From Candidatus Nitrosotalea okcheonensis (GTDB lineage: Archaea > Thermoproteota > Nitrososphaeria > Nitrososphaerales > Nitrosopumilaceae), in NCBI RefSeq assembly GCF_900177045.1, contig NZ_LT841358.1:327073-391072 (forward strand): DNA of 64,000 bases, written 5' to 3'. The stretch's first letter is position 1; the number at the start of each line of letters is the position of its first letter. Both the position numbers and the translations under genes were made by a program. The notes under the pieces were generated by a model. That model was given only the letters and a program-made list of their open reading frames with translations, had not been told where the DNA came from and ran no database searches. Shown here piece after piece: positions 18,243 through 27,356 of the stretch.

Positions 18243-19169
18243 GTGAAATCTCAGTTACTAGCACTTGTAATGATTACTGGTCTTTTGCTAAGTGCAGGTT
18301 CTGTCTACCTCAATCATGCAGTTTTCGCAGATGATCCTTGGTCAGATATTGCTGCCCGACAGCAAGTCGCAGAACAAAAAGCTATGGCAACATACATGAG
18401 CTACTACCAGTTTGCAAACATGGATGAATCCAAAAGAAACTGGTCTGGTCTTACCAGCGTTACCACTGATGAAACCAGCCGTGGAAGAAACATTGATGCA
18501 CAATCACAAGTTTCATTACAAAATGCAATTGCACAATTTGACAATATTCACGTTAGACAATTATCGGCCATTGACTCTACTGGTTATGCTGGATTGAACA
18601 GCACATCCACTAATACCCAGGGAAGGGATAGAAATGCCATGATTGACTCAGCCACATCTTCATCACTTGCACAAGCCCAAAATGTCATTGATCAGCTAGT
18701 CAAGATTAGACAAAACTATGCAGACTTTAAAGCCGGTCCAACAACTGATTCCATTGCAACTTATGATAGACAAGCCCAGATTACAAAGGGATTAGATGAT
18801 GGTGAGGCTCAAGCAGCAGCTTTGGTTAGCCAACTTGCAAAAACTGATAAAGTATATGTAGACTTGAGCCAATATGTAGACCCAAGCCAGTTCACTTACA
18901 AACCAAACTCTGTAACAAATGAACAAGGTGGTGCAACTTCACTATCTCCACAACAAGCATATTCATTAGCAAAGGCAGTGATGATATTCAACCAAATTCA
19001 TGACAAACACCTTGCATTGCTCAAGTCAAACTATTATGGTTTGAACAGCGTGACAACAAATGAAAACGGTGCAGATAGAAACGCTTTGTTGGCACAAGCA
19101 AAACAGGTCTCAATGGATAATGCACTTAGAATATACAACTCGTACTATAATGGTACAGGTCTCAAGTAA
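18243..19169 (+). CDS. Secreted protein with ~47-residue internal repeats
   Basis: A signal peptide (~5-29, cut near VFADDPW) precedes a helical protein of about 280 residues. A repeat unit of the type GLxSVTTxExxxxRN followed by an amphipathic helix recurs at about 66-103, 114-151, 219-253 and 264-301; spacing is 48 residues between the first pair and 46 between the last pair, each pair joined by an IH-x3-L linker. No known domain was recognised. The GTG start lies ~26 bases after TATA-like gttttaaaag (18210-18219). It is transcribed against, and between, two ABC-importer ATPase genes, so a substrate-capture or envelope role is possible but unproven. Confidence 0.7.
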   Translation: MKSQLLALVMITGLLLSAGSVYLNHAVFADDPWSDIAARQQVAEQKAMATYMSYYQFANMDESKRNWSGLTSVTTDETSRGRNIDAQSQVSLQNAIAQFDNIHVRQLSAIDSTGYAGLNSTSTNTQGRDRNAMIDSATSSSLAQAQNVIDQLVKIRQNYADFKAGPTTDSIATYDRQAQITKGLDDGEAQAAALVSQLAKTDKVYVDLSQYVDPSQFTYKPNSVTNEQGGATSLSPQQAYSLAKAVMIFNQIHDKHLALLKSNYYGLNSVTTNENGADRNALLAQAKQVSMDNALRIYNSYYNGTGLK

Positions 19170-19212
19170 AACCCAGAAAATTTTATAATTTAAAATTTCT
19201 TTATTGATTTTC

Positions 19213-20148
19213 TTATTCGTGTAACCAGCACATTACAAAGCCTGACACTGTTTTGATTTTAGGCGGATCTTTTTTACATTTTTCCATTGCCTGGGAACAT
19301 CTGTCATAAAACCTGCATCCTTCTGGAGGATTTACAAGACTTGGAGGATTACCTCTCAAGGGTATGATTTTTTCGGTCTTGTCTAGTTTTGGTATGGACT
19401 CTAGTAATGCAATTGTGTAGGGATGTTTTGGGTTTCTGTAAATATCCTGCATGTTACCAAATTCTACAATCTGTCCAGCATACATGATCCCGACTTTTTC
19501 TGCGATTTCTGAAATTATGCCCAAATCATGAGAGATCAACATGACCGACAACCCCTCTTTTTTGAGCTTTTTTAATAGAATCATTATCTGTGCCTGAACC
19601 AAGACATCCAGTGCAGTGGTAGGTTCGTCTGCAATCACCATTTTTGGTTTTAAAACAAGTGCCATGGCAATGATTACTCTTTGTTTCATTCCTCCGCTAA
19701 TCTCATGCGGATATTTGTCTAAAACCGAATGTGTCAGTCCAACCGACGATATTCCAGATTCAATTATCTGTTTGTAATTTCCTTCAAAGTTATGTTTTTT
19801 TAGAATTTCTTCGAATTGCTTCCTGATGGTAAATACAGGATCTAGGGAATTCATCGCACCTTGGAAAACCATTGATACATACTTCCACCTGATATTTTTT
19901 GTAAATTCAGCATCTGGCATTGACAGTATGGATTTGCCATCCAAAAGAATCTCACCTGATACACTGGCATTTTCCTGAAGAATTTTCATGATTGCAAGAC
20001 CAAGTGTACTCTTGCCACATCCACTCTCGCCCACTATGCCTATAGATTCATTTTCCTTGCATGAAAACGATACGTGATCTACTGCATGTATTTTCTTTTC
20101 TTGGTTTTGGTACTGTACCATGAGATCATTTACCGACAGGGTAACCAT
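19213..20148 (-). CDS. Oligopeptide/dipeptide ABC transporter ATPase (DppD/OppD type)
   Basis: The second ATPase of a peptide ABC importer: Walker A is GESGCGKSTLG, the signature is EISGGMKQRVIIAMALV, Walker B is MVIADEPTTALD, and it has the Opp/Dpp C-terminal extension (GCRFYDRCSQAMEKCKKDPP). The reading frame is open to 20301, but the ATG at 20148 begins the family-typical N-terminus (MVTLSVNDLMVQYQ), and the 51 residues before it look non-coding. With the DppF-type gene it would make the usual heterodimeric motor, yet an opposing gene now separates them. Confidence 0.9.
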   Translation of the reverse strand: MVTLSVNDLMVQYQNQEKKIHAVDHVSFSCKENESIGIVGESGCGKSTLGLAIMKILQENASVSGEILLDGKSILSMPDAEFTKNIRWKYVSMVFQGAMNSLDPVFTIRKQFEEILKKHNFEGNYKQIIESGISSVGLTHSVLDKYPHEISGGMKQRVIIAMALVLKPKMVIADEPTTALDVLVQAQIMILLKKLKKEGLSVMLISHDLGIISEIAEKVGIMYAGQIVEFGNMQDIYRNPKHPYTIALLESIPKLDKTEKIIPLRGNPPSLVNPPEGCRFYDRCSQAMEKCKKDPPKIKTVSGFVMCWLHE

Positions 20149-20411
20149 AGGTATTCTATAAGCGGGTAGTACATTTGAGTTTTGAATTACTATTTTGTTA
20201 CCTTTGGAGTAGTTGTACTGATTAGCATTATGTTTTGCCTCCAAACATATAACGTATGGAATATCAAGAAATAGAAATCTTTCAACCGATCTTATACACA
20301 AATAAGATCAATCGTCAATTAGACAGCACCGTATTTCGCATGATTTATCTTCTAGTTTTTGCAAGCAAAAAATCGATTTCCTTGAGAACCCCAATTTGTA
20401 ACTTTGATGCT
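20149..20411. other. Divergent intergenic region between dppD and the NusA-like gene
   Basis: About 260 bases separate the two divergent genes. It is AT-rich, and open frames across it look like uninformative extensions. I see no clear operator or small gene; tgatttatct near 20341 is the best TATA-like candidate for the + strand gene and would give a leader of about 40 bases. Confidence 0.3.
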
Positions 20412-20891
20412 ATGAATGGCATACTGTGCCCTCAATGTGAATCAAAACTAGATCAAGGTATATTGACCAAGGCAGATGTGGACGCATCAATAAAACTGGT
20501 GAAACTCTCCCAAAAAATACATCCAATAGACAAGTTTACACTAATCTCGTGCAGGGAATCTCATGGGAATTATGTTCTGTATCTTGGCAGCCCTGATATA
20601 ATGACAATTAGGCAGAGTCGGGAGCTTTATGGGATACTTCAAGGGGAATTTAATGGAAAGATTTGGCTTGTGCATAAAGACTCGGACGACAAAAAACTCA
20701 TTGAAGACATGTTTTTCCCAATCAAAATACTTGGTATAAATCAGGTCTGGGCCCCGGGAGGCTTGCAAAAGACAAAGGTCATTGTATCCGGGAAAAAGAC
20801 ATCACGTTTTCCAATGGATGTTGACAAGGTAATTGCAATAGTACACGATCTTCGAAAGATAGAACTAGTAGTGGAATTTGAAAGAAAGTAA
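20412..20891 (+). CDS. nusA: NusA-like KH-domain transcription elongation factor
   Basis: A 159-residue protein with an N-terminal CPQC zinc-knuckle half and a C-terminal NusA-type KH domain (GGLQKTKVIVSGKKTSRFPMDVDKV). Archaeal NusA-like proteins consist mainly of such KH domains and bind RNA during transcription, though this one has extra N-terminal sequence. The frame is open back to 20256, but the first 52 residues are hydrophobic, low in charge and unlike the family; the ATG at 20412 gives MNGILCPQC. The downstream aspS start lies at or within a few bases of its stop. Confidence 0.7.
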   Translation: MNGILCPQCESKLDQGILTKADVDASIKLVKLSQKIHPIDKFTLISCRESHGNYVLYLGSPDIMTIRQSRELYGILQGEFNGKIWLVHKDSDDKKLIEDMFFPIKILGINQVWAPGGLQKTKVIVSGKKTSRFPMDVDKVIAIVHDLRKIELVVEFERK

Positions 20892-20901
20892 AGATGATTT
20901 G

Positions 20902-22191
20902 ATGGACATAAAAAAAACTCATGATATTGGTACACTCAGTCCTTCGATGAAGGGACAAAAAGTTGTGGTTGGAGGATGGGTGGAAGACTTGAGAGAATTG
21001 GGTAAACTGACCTTTCTTACTTTGAGGGATGTAACCGGGGTATCGCAGATTGTAGTTGCAGGCACAGAAAATTTGCAGCAGGTAAAAGACCTGACAAGAC
21101 AAAGCGTAGTACAGATAACTGGAGCGGTACAAGAATCTAAAGCGCGAGATTTTGCATATGAAATAAAAGCTGAAAAAGTTGAGATTTTATCAAGGGCAAT
21201 CCATCCATTACCAATAGACCCATTGGGTAGGCTGGAAAGTGGAATAGATAACAGACTCAATGCAAGAGCACTTGATCTTCGCAATCAAAAGACCGCATCA
21301 ATATTTAAGATACGGCACAATACTCTTCTTTGCATCCGTAAAGTGTTAACTGATCGAGGATTTCTTGAGGTGAATACTCCGAAAATTATTGGCAGTGCAA
21401 GCGAAGGTGGAGCGAATTTATTTTCTCTAAAGTATTTTGACAAACAGGCATATCTTGCACAGAGTCCACAACTATACAAGGAGCAACTGACACTAGGTCT
21501 TGAAAGAATATTTGAAATTTCGTCATTTTACAGGGCAGAAAAATCTCATACTGTAAGACACTTGACTGAATTCACAAGCGTAGACATTGAATCTGCATTT
21601 ATGGATTATACTGATGTCATGGAGATTTTAGAGCAGTTGATAGTCTCTGTCTTTGAACACGTGGAAAAGACATGCATTCAAGAGCAAAAGAATTTGGGTA
21701 TAGAAATTCGAAAACCAAAAACACCATTTGACAGGGTGACATACAGGCAAGCCATTGAAGAGCTTGGGAAACAGGGACTGGCTCTTTCATTTGGGGATGA
21801 TTTGCTTGATTCGCATCTGAGAAAACTCGGTGAGATTCATCCTGGATTTTACTTTTTGACTGAATGGCCACTCAAACTAAAGCCATTTTACATACATGAA
21901 AAAGAAGACGACATTGAGGTTTCAAAATCATTTGATCTACAATACGGTTATCTTGAATTGTCATCTGGTGGTAGGAGGCTTCATGATCCTGTCAAGATAA
22001 AAGCACGATTGCTGGAGCAAGGACTGGATCCAGTACAATTTGAGGACCATTTGCGCGCATTTGACTGGGGAATGCCGCCTCATTCAGGATGGGGACTGGG
22101 ACTGGATAGGCTGATGACAGTATTGACACAAATTGACAATGTGAGGGAAGTAGTCTTGTATCCTCGTGACCCAGAACGGTTATTTCCATAA
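20902..22191 (+). CDS. aspS: Aspartyl-tRNA synthetase, archaeal type
   Basis: A class II synthetase with an N-terminal OB-fold anticodon domain (VVVGGWVEDLRELGKL) followed directly by the catalytic core. Motif 2 is FEISSFYRAEKSHTVRHLTEF and motif 3 is GWGLGLDRL, both intact. Length (~429 aa) fits the archaeal AspRS, which in many archaea is non-discriminating and also charges tRNA-Asn; that property cannot be decided here. A TTG at 20878 overlaps the preceding gene, but the ATG at 20902 gives the normal N-terminus. Confidence 0.93.
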   Translation: MDIKKTHDIGTLSPSMKGQKVVVGGWVEDLRELGKLTFLTLRDVTGVSQIVVAGTENLQQVKDLTRQSVVQITGAVQESKARDFAYEIKAEKVEILSRAIHPLPIDPLGRLESGIDNRLNARALDLRNQKTASIFKIRHNTLLCIRKVLTDRGFLEVNTPKIIGSASEGGANLFSLKYFDKQAYLAQSPQLYKEQLTLGLERIFEISSFYRAEKSHTVRHLTEFTSVDIESAFMDYTDVMEILEQLIVSVFEHVEKTCIQEQKNLGIEIRKPKTPFDRVTYRQAIEELGKQGLALSFGDDLLDSHLRKLGEIHPGFYFLTEWPLKLKPFYIHEKEDDIEVSKSFDLQYGYLELSSGGRRLHDPVKIKARLLEQGLDPVQFEDHLRAFDWGMPPHSGWGLGLDRLMTVLTQIDNVREVVLYPRDPERLFP

Positions 22192-22224
22192 AAAGATAAA
22201 TTTTGATCAAATTCTAGATAACTT

Positions 22225-22566
22225 GTGCGACGGTGTGATTTTTGCGGATCTGAGTTTGGGGATAGAACATGTTACTTTTGTGACAAGCACTGTTGCACTT
22301 CATGCATGACAGATGATAGGACTAGATGCAAGCGTTGCTATATTGCAAAAAGAAAACTTGGTTGGAGAATTTTCAAGAAAAACAAAGTCTTGCTTGGGTT
22401 TATTGCATTTGTTTGGGCCTATACTGTATTTCCAGTTCCTTTGATAAAGGGGATTGATCCAACTTTTTACTGGATTTCATTCGGGGTTGCAATAATGATA
22501 ATGATTCCAATTAGTCTTGCAATGTTCTTTTGGTCAAGAGAGCCGCCTGTGTCTGACCTCAAATGA
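22225..22566 (+). CDS. Zinc-finger membrane protein
   Basis: The N-terminal ~45 residues contain repeated CxxC knuckles (CDFCGSEF, CYFCDKHCC, SCM, CKRC) resembling a treble-clef or B-box-like double zinc site. Two membrane helices follow (KVLLGFIAFVWAYTVFPVPL and ISFGVAIMIMIPISLAMFFW). Function unknown; a membrane-anchored zinc ribbon could recruit a protein partner. It starts with GTG, about 26 bases after TATA-like cataaaaagataaa (22188-22200). It converges on leuB with an 8-base overlap. Confidence 0.65.
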   Translation: MRRCDFCGSEFGDRTCYFCDKHCCTSCMTDDRTRCKRCYIAKRKLGWRIFKKNKVLLGFIAFVWAYTVFPVPLIKGIDPTFYWISFGVAIMIMIPISLAMFFWSREPPVSDLK

Positions 22567-23575
22567 TACGCGATATCACGTTTTGTGTAAATTCTTTTGT
22601 GCTCTTGTTTCCGCCAATGTCTCTAGTCTTTATTCCATCTTTGACAATACCGTAAACTGCATCCTCGATTTTTTTTGCAACATCCTGGCATGACTTGTCA
22701 CTATTTTTTATCCCAAGCCACTCAAACATCATCTTTGCAGACAAAATAAATGATGATGGGTTTGCTACCTGTTTTCCTGCAATGTCAAAGGCTGCCCCAT
22801 GTACAGGCTCAAACAATGCAAATCTATCTCCAATATTTGCAGCTGGGGCCATTCCAAGTCCGCCCACAACTTGCGATGCTTCATCTGATAATATGTCACC
22901 AAACAAATTTGTGGTTACAATAACATCAAAGGACTCTGGCTGTCTTATTAGATTCATGGCACAGGCATCTACATACATGTGCTCAAATGTAATTTTTGGA
23001 TATCTCTTTGCTACCTGCTCACATGTCTTTGCAAATAATCCATCTGTTTTTCGCATTACATTTGACTTGTGTACACAAGTGACTTTTCTTTTTCCATCTC
23101 GCTGCTCAGATGTAGCAAATGCATGTCTTGCAATTCTCTCAGATGCATTCTTTGATATTGAGCGTAATGCAATGATGGTCTCGCCCACTTCAAACTCCAT
23201 GCCAGTGTATAGATCCTCTGTGTTTTCTCTTACTATTACCATGTCAATATTTTCCTTCAATGCTGGCATGTTTGGATAAGACTTGGCAGGCCTGATGTTT
23301 GCATAAAGGTCTAACAATCTCCGCAATACTACAATGACATCTGCTGCACTCTCTCCAACTGGGGCCTTGAGACATGCATCTGATTTTTTTATCTGCTCTA
23401 CTGTTTCGTCTGGTAATGCCTTTCCTGTTTTTTTGAGTGCTGCATCGCCTGCTTGTAGTTTTGTAACCTCGACTTTGACTCCAAGATTGTCATTTATAAC
23501 GTCTAGTACATCTATTACTGATTCTGATAATTCCGGGCCTATTCCATCACCCGTAATGAGTGCTATTTTGTACAT
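22559..23575 (-). CDS. leuB: 3-Isopropylmalate dehydrogenase
   Basis: A β-decarboxylating dehydrogenase of the IPMDH/ICDH family, 338 aa. The catalytic block TTNLFGDILSDEASQV, the arginine motif VVLRRLLDLYANIRP and the NAD-type EPVHGAAFDIAGK (Asp, hence NAD rather than NADP) are seen. The sequence alone could also suit homoisocitrate or isocitrate dehydrogenase, but its position directly after leuA (leuA stop at 23576, this start at 23575) makes leucine synthesis the likely role. It is the last gene of the ilvB-ilvN-leuA-leuB operon. Confidence 0.85.
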   Translation of the reverse strand: MYKIALITGDGIGPELSESVIDVLDVINDNLGVKVEVTKLQAGDAALKKTGKALPDETVEQIKKSDACLKAPVGESAADVIVVLRRLLDLYANIRPAKSYPNMPALKENIDMVIVRENTEDLYTGMEFEVGETIIALRSISKNASERIARHAFATSEQRDGKRKVTCVHKSNVMRKTDGLFAKTCEQVAKRYPKITFEHMYVDACAMNLIRQPESFDVIVTTNLFGDILSDEASQVVGGLGMAPAANIGDRFALFEPVHGAAFDIAGKQVANPSSFILSAKMMFEWLGIKNSDKSCQDVAKKIEDAVYGIVKDGIKTRDIGGNKSTKEFTQNVISRII

Positions 23576-25099
23576 TTACTGTCCCAGATTTTTTTGCTTG
23601 AGTATTTTTTTGAGCATGATTCTGTTTATTCCGTCTATCATGGCCTGTACACTTGTGATAACAATGTCTTCTCCCACTGATTTTGCTGAAGCTTGGTTGC
23701 CATATGGATCTTCTACCTTGATTGTAACTTCACACAAGGCCTCTGAACCTCCTGAGATTGAATCCAGCTTGTAATCCTTTATTCTCACTTTGGATATTTC
23801 CCCCGTAATTTTTTGTATTGCATTAATTGATGCATCCACTGGACCTACACCATAATCCGTACTGATAAAGTCCTTACCTTCTATGTTTAGTTTGACAAAG
23901 GCATACGGCATGTTTCCAATCCCTGTTGATACTGAAAAGCCAATCAAGTGAACAAGTCTCTTCAACCCTGGTTGTTGCATGACTTCGCCTGTAATTCCAA
24001 GAAGCTCGACATCCGTTACATGTTTTCCCAGATCTCCTAGTTTCTTGACTCTTTCCAATATTTCATGGGTCTGCTCCTTTGAGGGCTGGATGCCATATTC
24101 CTCAAGCATTGCCGCAATTCCATGCGCTCCTGCATGTTTTCCTACTTGGAACCATCTGGTTCTGCCGACTAGTTCCGGACTGATTGGCTCGTATGTCAAT
24201 GGGTTGCTTAGGACGCCATGGGTGTGAATTCCAGATTCGTGACCAAATGCATTTTCTCCCACAATTGCCTTGTTTGGCTGGACCTGTATTCCAACTGTTT
24301 TTGAAATATATCGTGATGTCTCATAGAGAAGTTTGGTGTTGATGTTTGTTTCATATTTTTTATCAAACTGTAAGCATTGCAACCCCATGACGAGTTCTTC
24401 CAACGATGCATTTCCAGCTCGCTCCCCAATTCCATTTACTGTAACATGTGCGCATTGTGCGCCTGCTTGTATTGCAGATATTGCGTTTGCTACCGCTAGT
24501 CCAAAATCATTGTGACAATGAACACTTACGGGTAAATGTGTGGCATCAATAGTATCCTTTGTAATGGCCGCAATATATTGTGGGGTGGAATATCCTACGG
24601 TATCTGGAATGTCTAGCCTGTCAGCACCTGCATCTGTCACTGCCTTGAATACTTTTTTTAGAAATTCCCTTTCTGTTCGCGTAGCATCCTCTGCTGAAAA
24701 TTCAACCTTCAAGCCAAGTGACTTGGCATATTGTACGGCATCGACTGCTTTTGCTAGCGCCTGTTCTCTTGTTAGTTTTAGTTTGTACTGGAGATGTATG
24801 TCTGATGTTGCGATGAATGTGTGGATATAATCCAAACCTACTGCAACAGCTGCATCGATATCCTTTCTTTCTGTTCTTGCCAGCCCACAAATCTCTGCCT
24901 TTAGTCCCGTACTCGTAATTGATTTGATTGCTAACCTTTCACCATCTGATATGATTGGAAATCCTGCCTCGATTGCATCAACACCTAGTTCATCTAGCTT
25001 TTGCGCTATTGCAAGTTTTTGATCAGGAGTCAAGGCCACGCCCGGAGTCTGTTCTCCATCTCTTAATGTAGTGTCAAAAATTCTAATCTTCATTTGCAT
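23576..25099 (-). CDS. leuA: 2-Isopropylmalate synthase
   Basis: Condenses 2-ketoisovalerate with acetyl-CoA. HMGL-type TIM barrel signatures are present: FDTTLRDGEQTPG near the N-terminus, SVHCHNDFGLAVAN metal-binding histidines, and GERAGNASLEE. The C-terminal ~120 residues form the LeuA regulatory dimer domain. Length 507 is normal for LeuA. Citramalate synthase is an alternative within the family, but operon context with ilvBN and leuB favours LeuA. Its start overlaps the end of ilvN by 17 bases. Confidence 0.9.
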   Translation of the reverse strand: MQMKIRIFDTTLRDGEQTPGVALTPDQKLAIAQKLDELGVDAIEAGFPIISDGERLAIKSITSTGLKAEICGLARTERKDIDAAVAVGLDYIHTFIATSDIHLQYKLKLTREQALAKAVDAVQYAKSLGLKVEFSAEDATRTEREFLKKVFKAVTDAGADRLDIPDTVGYSTPQYIAAITKDTIDATHLPVSVHCHNDFGLAVANAISAIQAGAQCAHVTVNGIGERAGNASLEELVMGLQCLQFDKKYETNINTKLLYETSRYISKTVGIQVQPNKAIVGENAFGHESGIHTHGVLSNPLTYEPISPELVGRTRWFQVGKHAGAHGIAAMLEEYGIQPSKEQTHEILERVKKLGDLGKHVTDVELLGITGEVMQQPGLKRLVHLIGFSVSTGIGNMPYAFVKLNIEGKDFISTDYGVGPVDASINAIQKITGEISKVRIKDYKLDSISGGSEALCEVTIKVEDPYGNQASAKSVGEDIVITSVQAMIDGINRIMLKKILKQKNLGQ

Positions 25100-25574
25100 G
25101 TCCTCTTGCCAGTGCGCATATTCCAGTTCGTGCCATTTCTAAAATCCCATATCCTTTTACAAGATCTTCTAAAGCATTAATTCTATCGGGGGTAGCAGTA
25201 ATCTCTATTATGATTGAAGACTTTCTTACATCATGTACATCACACTTGAAAGCATTTGCAAGGTCTGTTATCTCTTTGATGTCTGTTGGCTTTGACACTT
25301 TTAGTTTCATCATGACAAGCTCTCGGTATATGCTTTTTTTCTCCTCTAATACTTTTACTTCTAATGTATCAATTAATTTGTCTAACTGCTTTACTATTTG
25401 ACTGAGTTGTTTTTCATCTGCTTCTGTAGTGATTGTCATTCTTGACACTTCAGGATTCTCAGTTATGCCTACTGATATGCTGTCTATGTTATAGTTCCTT
25501 GATCTAAACAAGTTTGTAATCTTGAACAATACTCCCGGTTTGTTTTCAACTAGAACTGAAATTATTGACCACAT
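25083..25574 (-). CDS. ilvN: Acetolactate synthase regulatory (small) subunit
   Basis: An N-terminal ACT domain (SVLVENKPGVLFKITNLFRSRNYNIDSISVG) and a C-terminal ALS-ss domain, 163 aa in all, as in IlvN/IlvH. It confers valine feedback control on the catalytic subunit encoded 9 bases upstream. It overlaps leuA by 17 bases, so the three genes are translationally linked. Confidence 0.93.
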   Translation of the reverse strand: MWSIISVLVENKPGVLFKITNLFRSRNYNIDSISVGITENPEVSRMTITTEADEKQLSQIVKQLDKLIDTLEVKVLEEKKSIYRELVMMKLKVSKPTDIKEITDLANAFKCDVHDVRKSSIIIEITATPDRINALEDLVKGYGILEMARTGICALARGHANED

Positions 25575-25583
25575 AATATCTCA

Positions 25584-27272
25584 CTATGATGGTAAGATCA
25601 TGTCCTTGAGAGATGTTCCTGGAGCAACAAATGGTAGCACATCTTCCTGCGGGTCAATTGGTACGTCTATGACAGTTGCAACATTGCTCTTCAAGGCTGT
25701 CTGGACCGCTTTTCCAATTTCATCAATTGTCTGGGCTCGTATTCCATGTGCTCCGTATGCTTCTGCTACCTTGACATAATCTGGACAATTCTTTAGATCT
25801 ACTCCAATCATTCTCCTGTCGTAAAATGTTCTCTGCCACTGGGCTACCATTCCGAGTGTAAAGTTATTTAGCAAAAGCACTATGACCGGCAAGTCCTCTA
25901 GCACTGATACTGCAAGTGAATTCTCTGTCATGTTAAAACTTCCTTCTCCTGCTATGTCAAGTACTGGGACATCTGGTTTTGCTGCCTTGGCACCTATTGC
26001 TGCTGGGAATCCCCAACCCATTGTTCCAAGACCTGTAGAGCTGAAAAACGTTCCTGGCTGTATTACGTCAAAGAACAACGAGGCCCACATTTGGTGTTGT
26101 CCAACTTCGGTAGTTACAATTGACTGTGCAGGTAACACCTCTCTTAATTTTTTGAGAACTTTGGATGCTGCTAATGGGTGTGGATGAATTTTGAGGTTTT
26201 CTCTATAGTATTCCTTTGTCTCCTTTACTCTTTTCCCCCACGCACTTTCTCCGTTGCGTTTGATTGCTTTTTGGATTAGCATTTTTACCATGATTCTAAG
26301 TGATGTCTTTACGTCTCCTACCACGGCTACATTTGTGGTCTGGTTCTTTCCTATCTCTGCAGGGTCTACATCCATATGTATGATTTTCAAGTTTCTCTCA
26401 AACTCTTCAAATGTACCAACAGACCTGTCAGAAAATCTCGAACCGCATGCAAGAACACAGTCAGCCTCTGTCATCATTTTGTTTGCTTCTGCATGACCGT
26501 GCATTCCTATTGGTCCAAGTGAGAGAGGATGATTTTCTGGAAATGATCCTTTTCCTTTGAATGTAGTTACAACTGGTATCATGAGTAATTCTGCGATTGA
26601 CTGGAGTTCTGCAAACGCGCTTGATATTATTACTCCGCCGCCTGCAAGAATTATCGGTCTTTCTGCAGATAGTAGCATATCTGTTGCTCTCTCAATTGCT
26701 GTTATGTCTGGGTCAACCCATGGATGGTATCCTCTAATTTTTACCTCGGAAGGAAAATGAATCTCTGCTTCGTTTTGTTGTACGTCCTTTGGAATGTCTA
26801 TCAATACAGGACCAGGTCTTCCTGTTGATGCAATGTAAAATGCTTTTTTTACTACCTCTGGAATCTCTGTTGGACTCATTGGCTGGAATGCATATTTTAC
26901 TATGGGGTTTGTGATCCCGATGATGTCACTTTCTTGAAATGCATCACGTCCTATCATCTTTGAAGGAACTTGACCAGTAATTGCAATCATTGGTGCCGAG
27001 TCTGCTTGGGCTGTTGCAATTCCTGTAACAATGTTTGTTGCACCTGGCCCTGATGTTGCAAAACATACTCCAGGCCTTCGGCTCACTCTGCCAAAACCAT
27101 CTGCCATGTGTGAGGCAGACTGTTCATGTCTTACTAACACGTGACGAATGTTGCTCTTGTAAAGCTCATCATAAATTGGCAAGTTTGCACCTCCCGGTAA
27201 CCCAAAGGCTATTTCCACACCTTCTTTTTCCAAAGCGATCATCAAAGACCTAGCACCTGATATTTTTTCCAT
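25584..27272 (-). CDS. ilvB: Acetolactate synthase catalytic (large) subunit
   Basis: A ThDP-dependent enzyme making acetolactate or acetohydroxybutyrate. The three-domain architecture is clear: the N-terminal Pyr domain with HEQSASHMADGFGR (glutamate that activates ThDP), the central FAD-binding domain, and the C-terminal PP domain. The ThDP-Mg motif reads GEGSF…LLLNN, with Glu where GDG is usual. First gene of the branched-chain operon. It has an SD-like GGAG about 10 bases before the ATG and a long structured leader, unlike most genes here, which are leaderless. Confidence 0.95.
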   Translation of the reverse strand: MEKISGARSLMIALEKEGVEIAFGLPGGANLPIYDELYKSNIRHVLVRHEQSASHMADGFGRVSRRPGVCFATSGPGATNIVTGIATAQADSAPMIAITGQVPSKMIGRDAFQESDIIGITNPIVKYAFQPMSPTEIPEVVKKAFYIASTGRPGPVLIDIPKDVQQNEAEIHFPSEVKIRGYHPWVDPDITAIERATDMLLSAERPIILAGGGVIISSAFAELQSIAELLMIPVVTTFKGKGSFPENHPLSLGPIGMHGHAEANKMMTEADCVLACGSRFSDRSVGTFEEFERNLKIIHMDVDPAEIGKNQTTNVAVVGDVKTSLRIMVKMLIQKAIKRNGESAWGKRVKETKEYYRENLKIHPHPLAASKVLKKLREVLPAQSIVTTEVGQHQMWASLFFDVIQPGTFFSSTGLGTMGWGFPAAIGAKAAKPDVPVLDIAGEGSFNMTENSLAVSVLEDLPVIVLLLNNFTLGMVAQWQRTFYDRRMIGVDLKNCPDYVKVAEAYGAHGIRAQTIDEIGKAVQTALKSNVATVIDVPIDPQEDVLPFVAPGTSLKDMILPS

Positions 27273-27290
27273 AATTTTCTATCTCCGAAA

Positions 27291-27350
27291 ATTGCTGTAT
27301 CTTACAGCACAATCTCGACTAGCAACAAAATACTTGAAATGCTTGTCGAG
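27291..27350 (-). promoter_or_regulatory. Two-hairpin leader upstream of ilvB
   Basis: Two inverted repeats lie in the 5' leader of the minus-strand ilvB operon. The outer one pairs 27314-27324 with 27340-27350 (11 bp, one mismatch, core CTCGAC/GTCGAG, 15-base loop). The inner one pairs 27293-27299 with 27303-27309 (TGCTGTA/TACAGCA, 3-base loop) and can extend with one bulge to ATTG/CAAT. The inner stem ends shortly before the SD-like GGAG and start codon, so it could gate translation. Confidence 0.5.
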
Positions 27351-27356
27351 TCTATT

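Noticed and set aside
19213-20301. Extended start of the DppD-type ATPase and the opposing extended start of the NusA-like gene
   Set aside because: Both extensions read through each other and are unlike the families; internal ATGs at 20148 and 20412 give normal N-termini.
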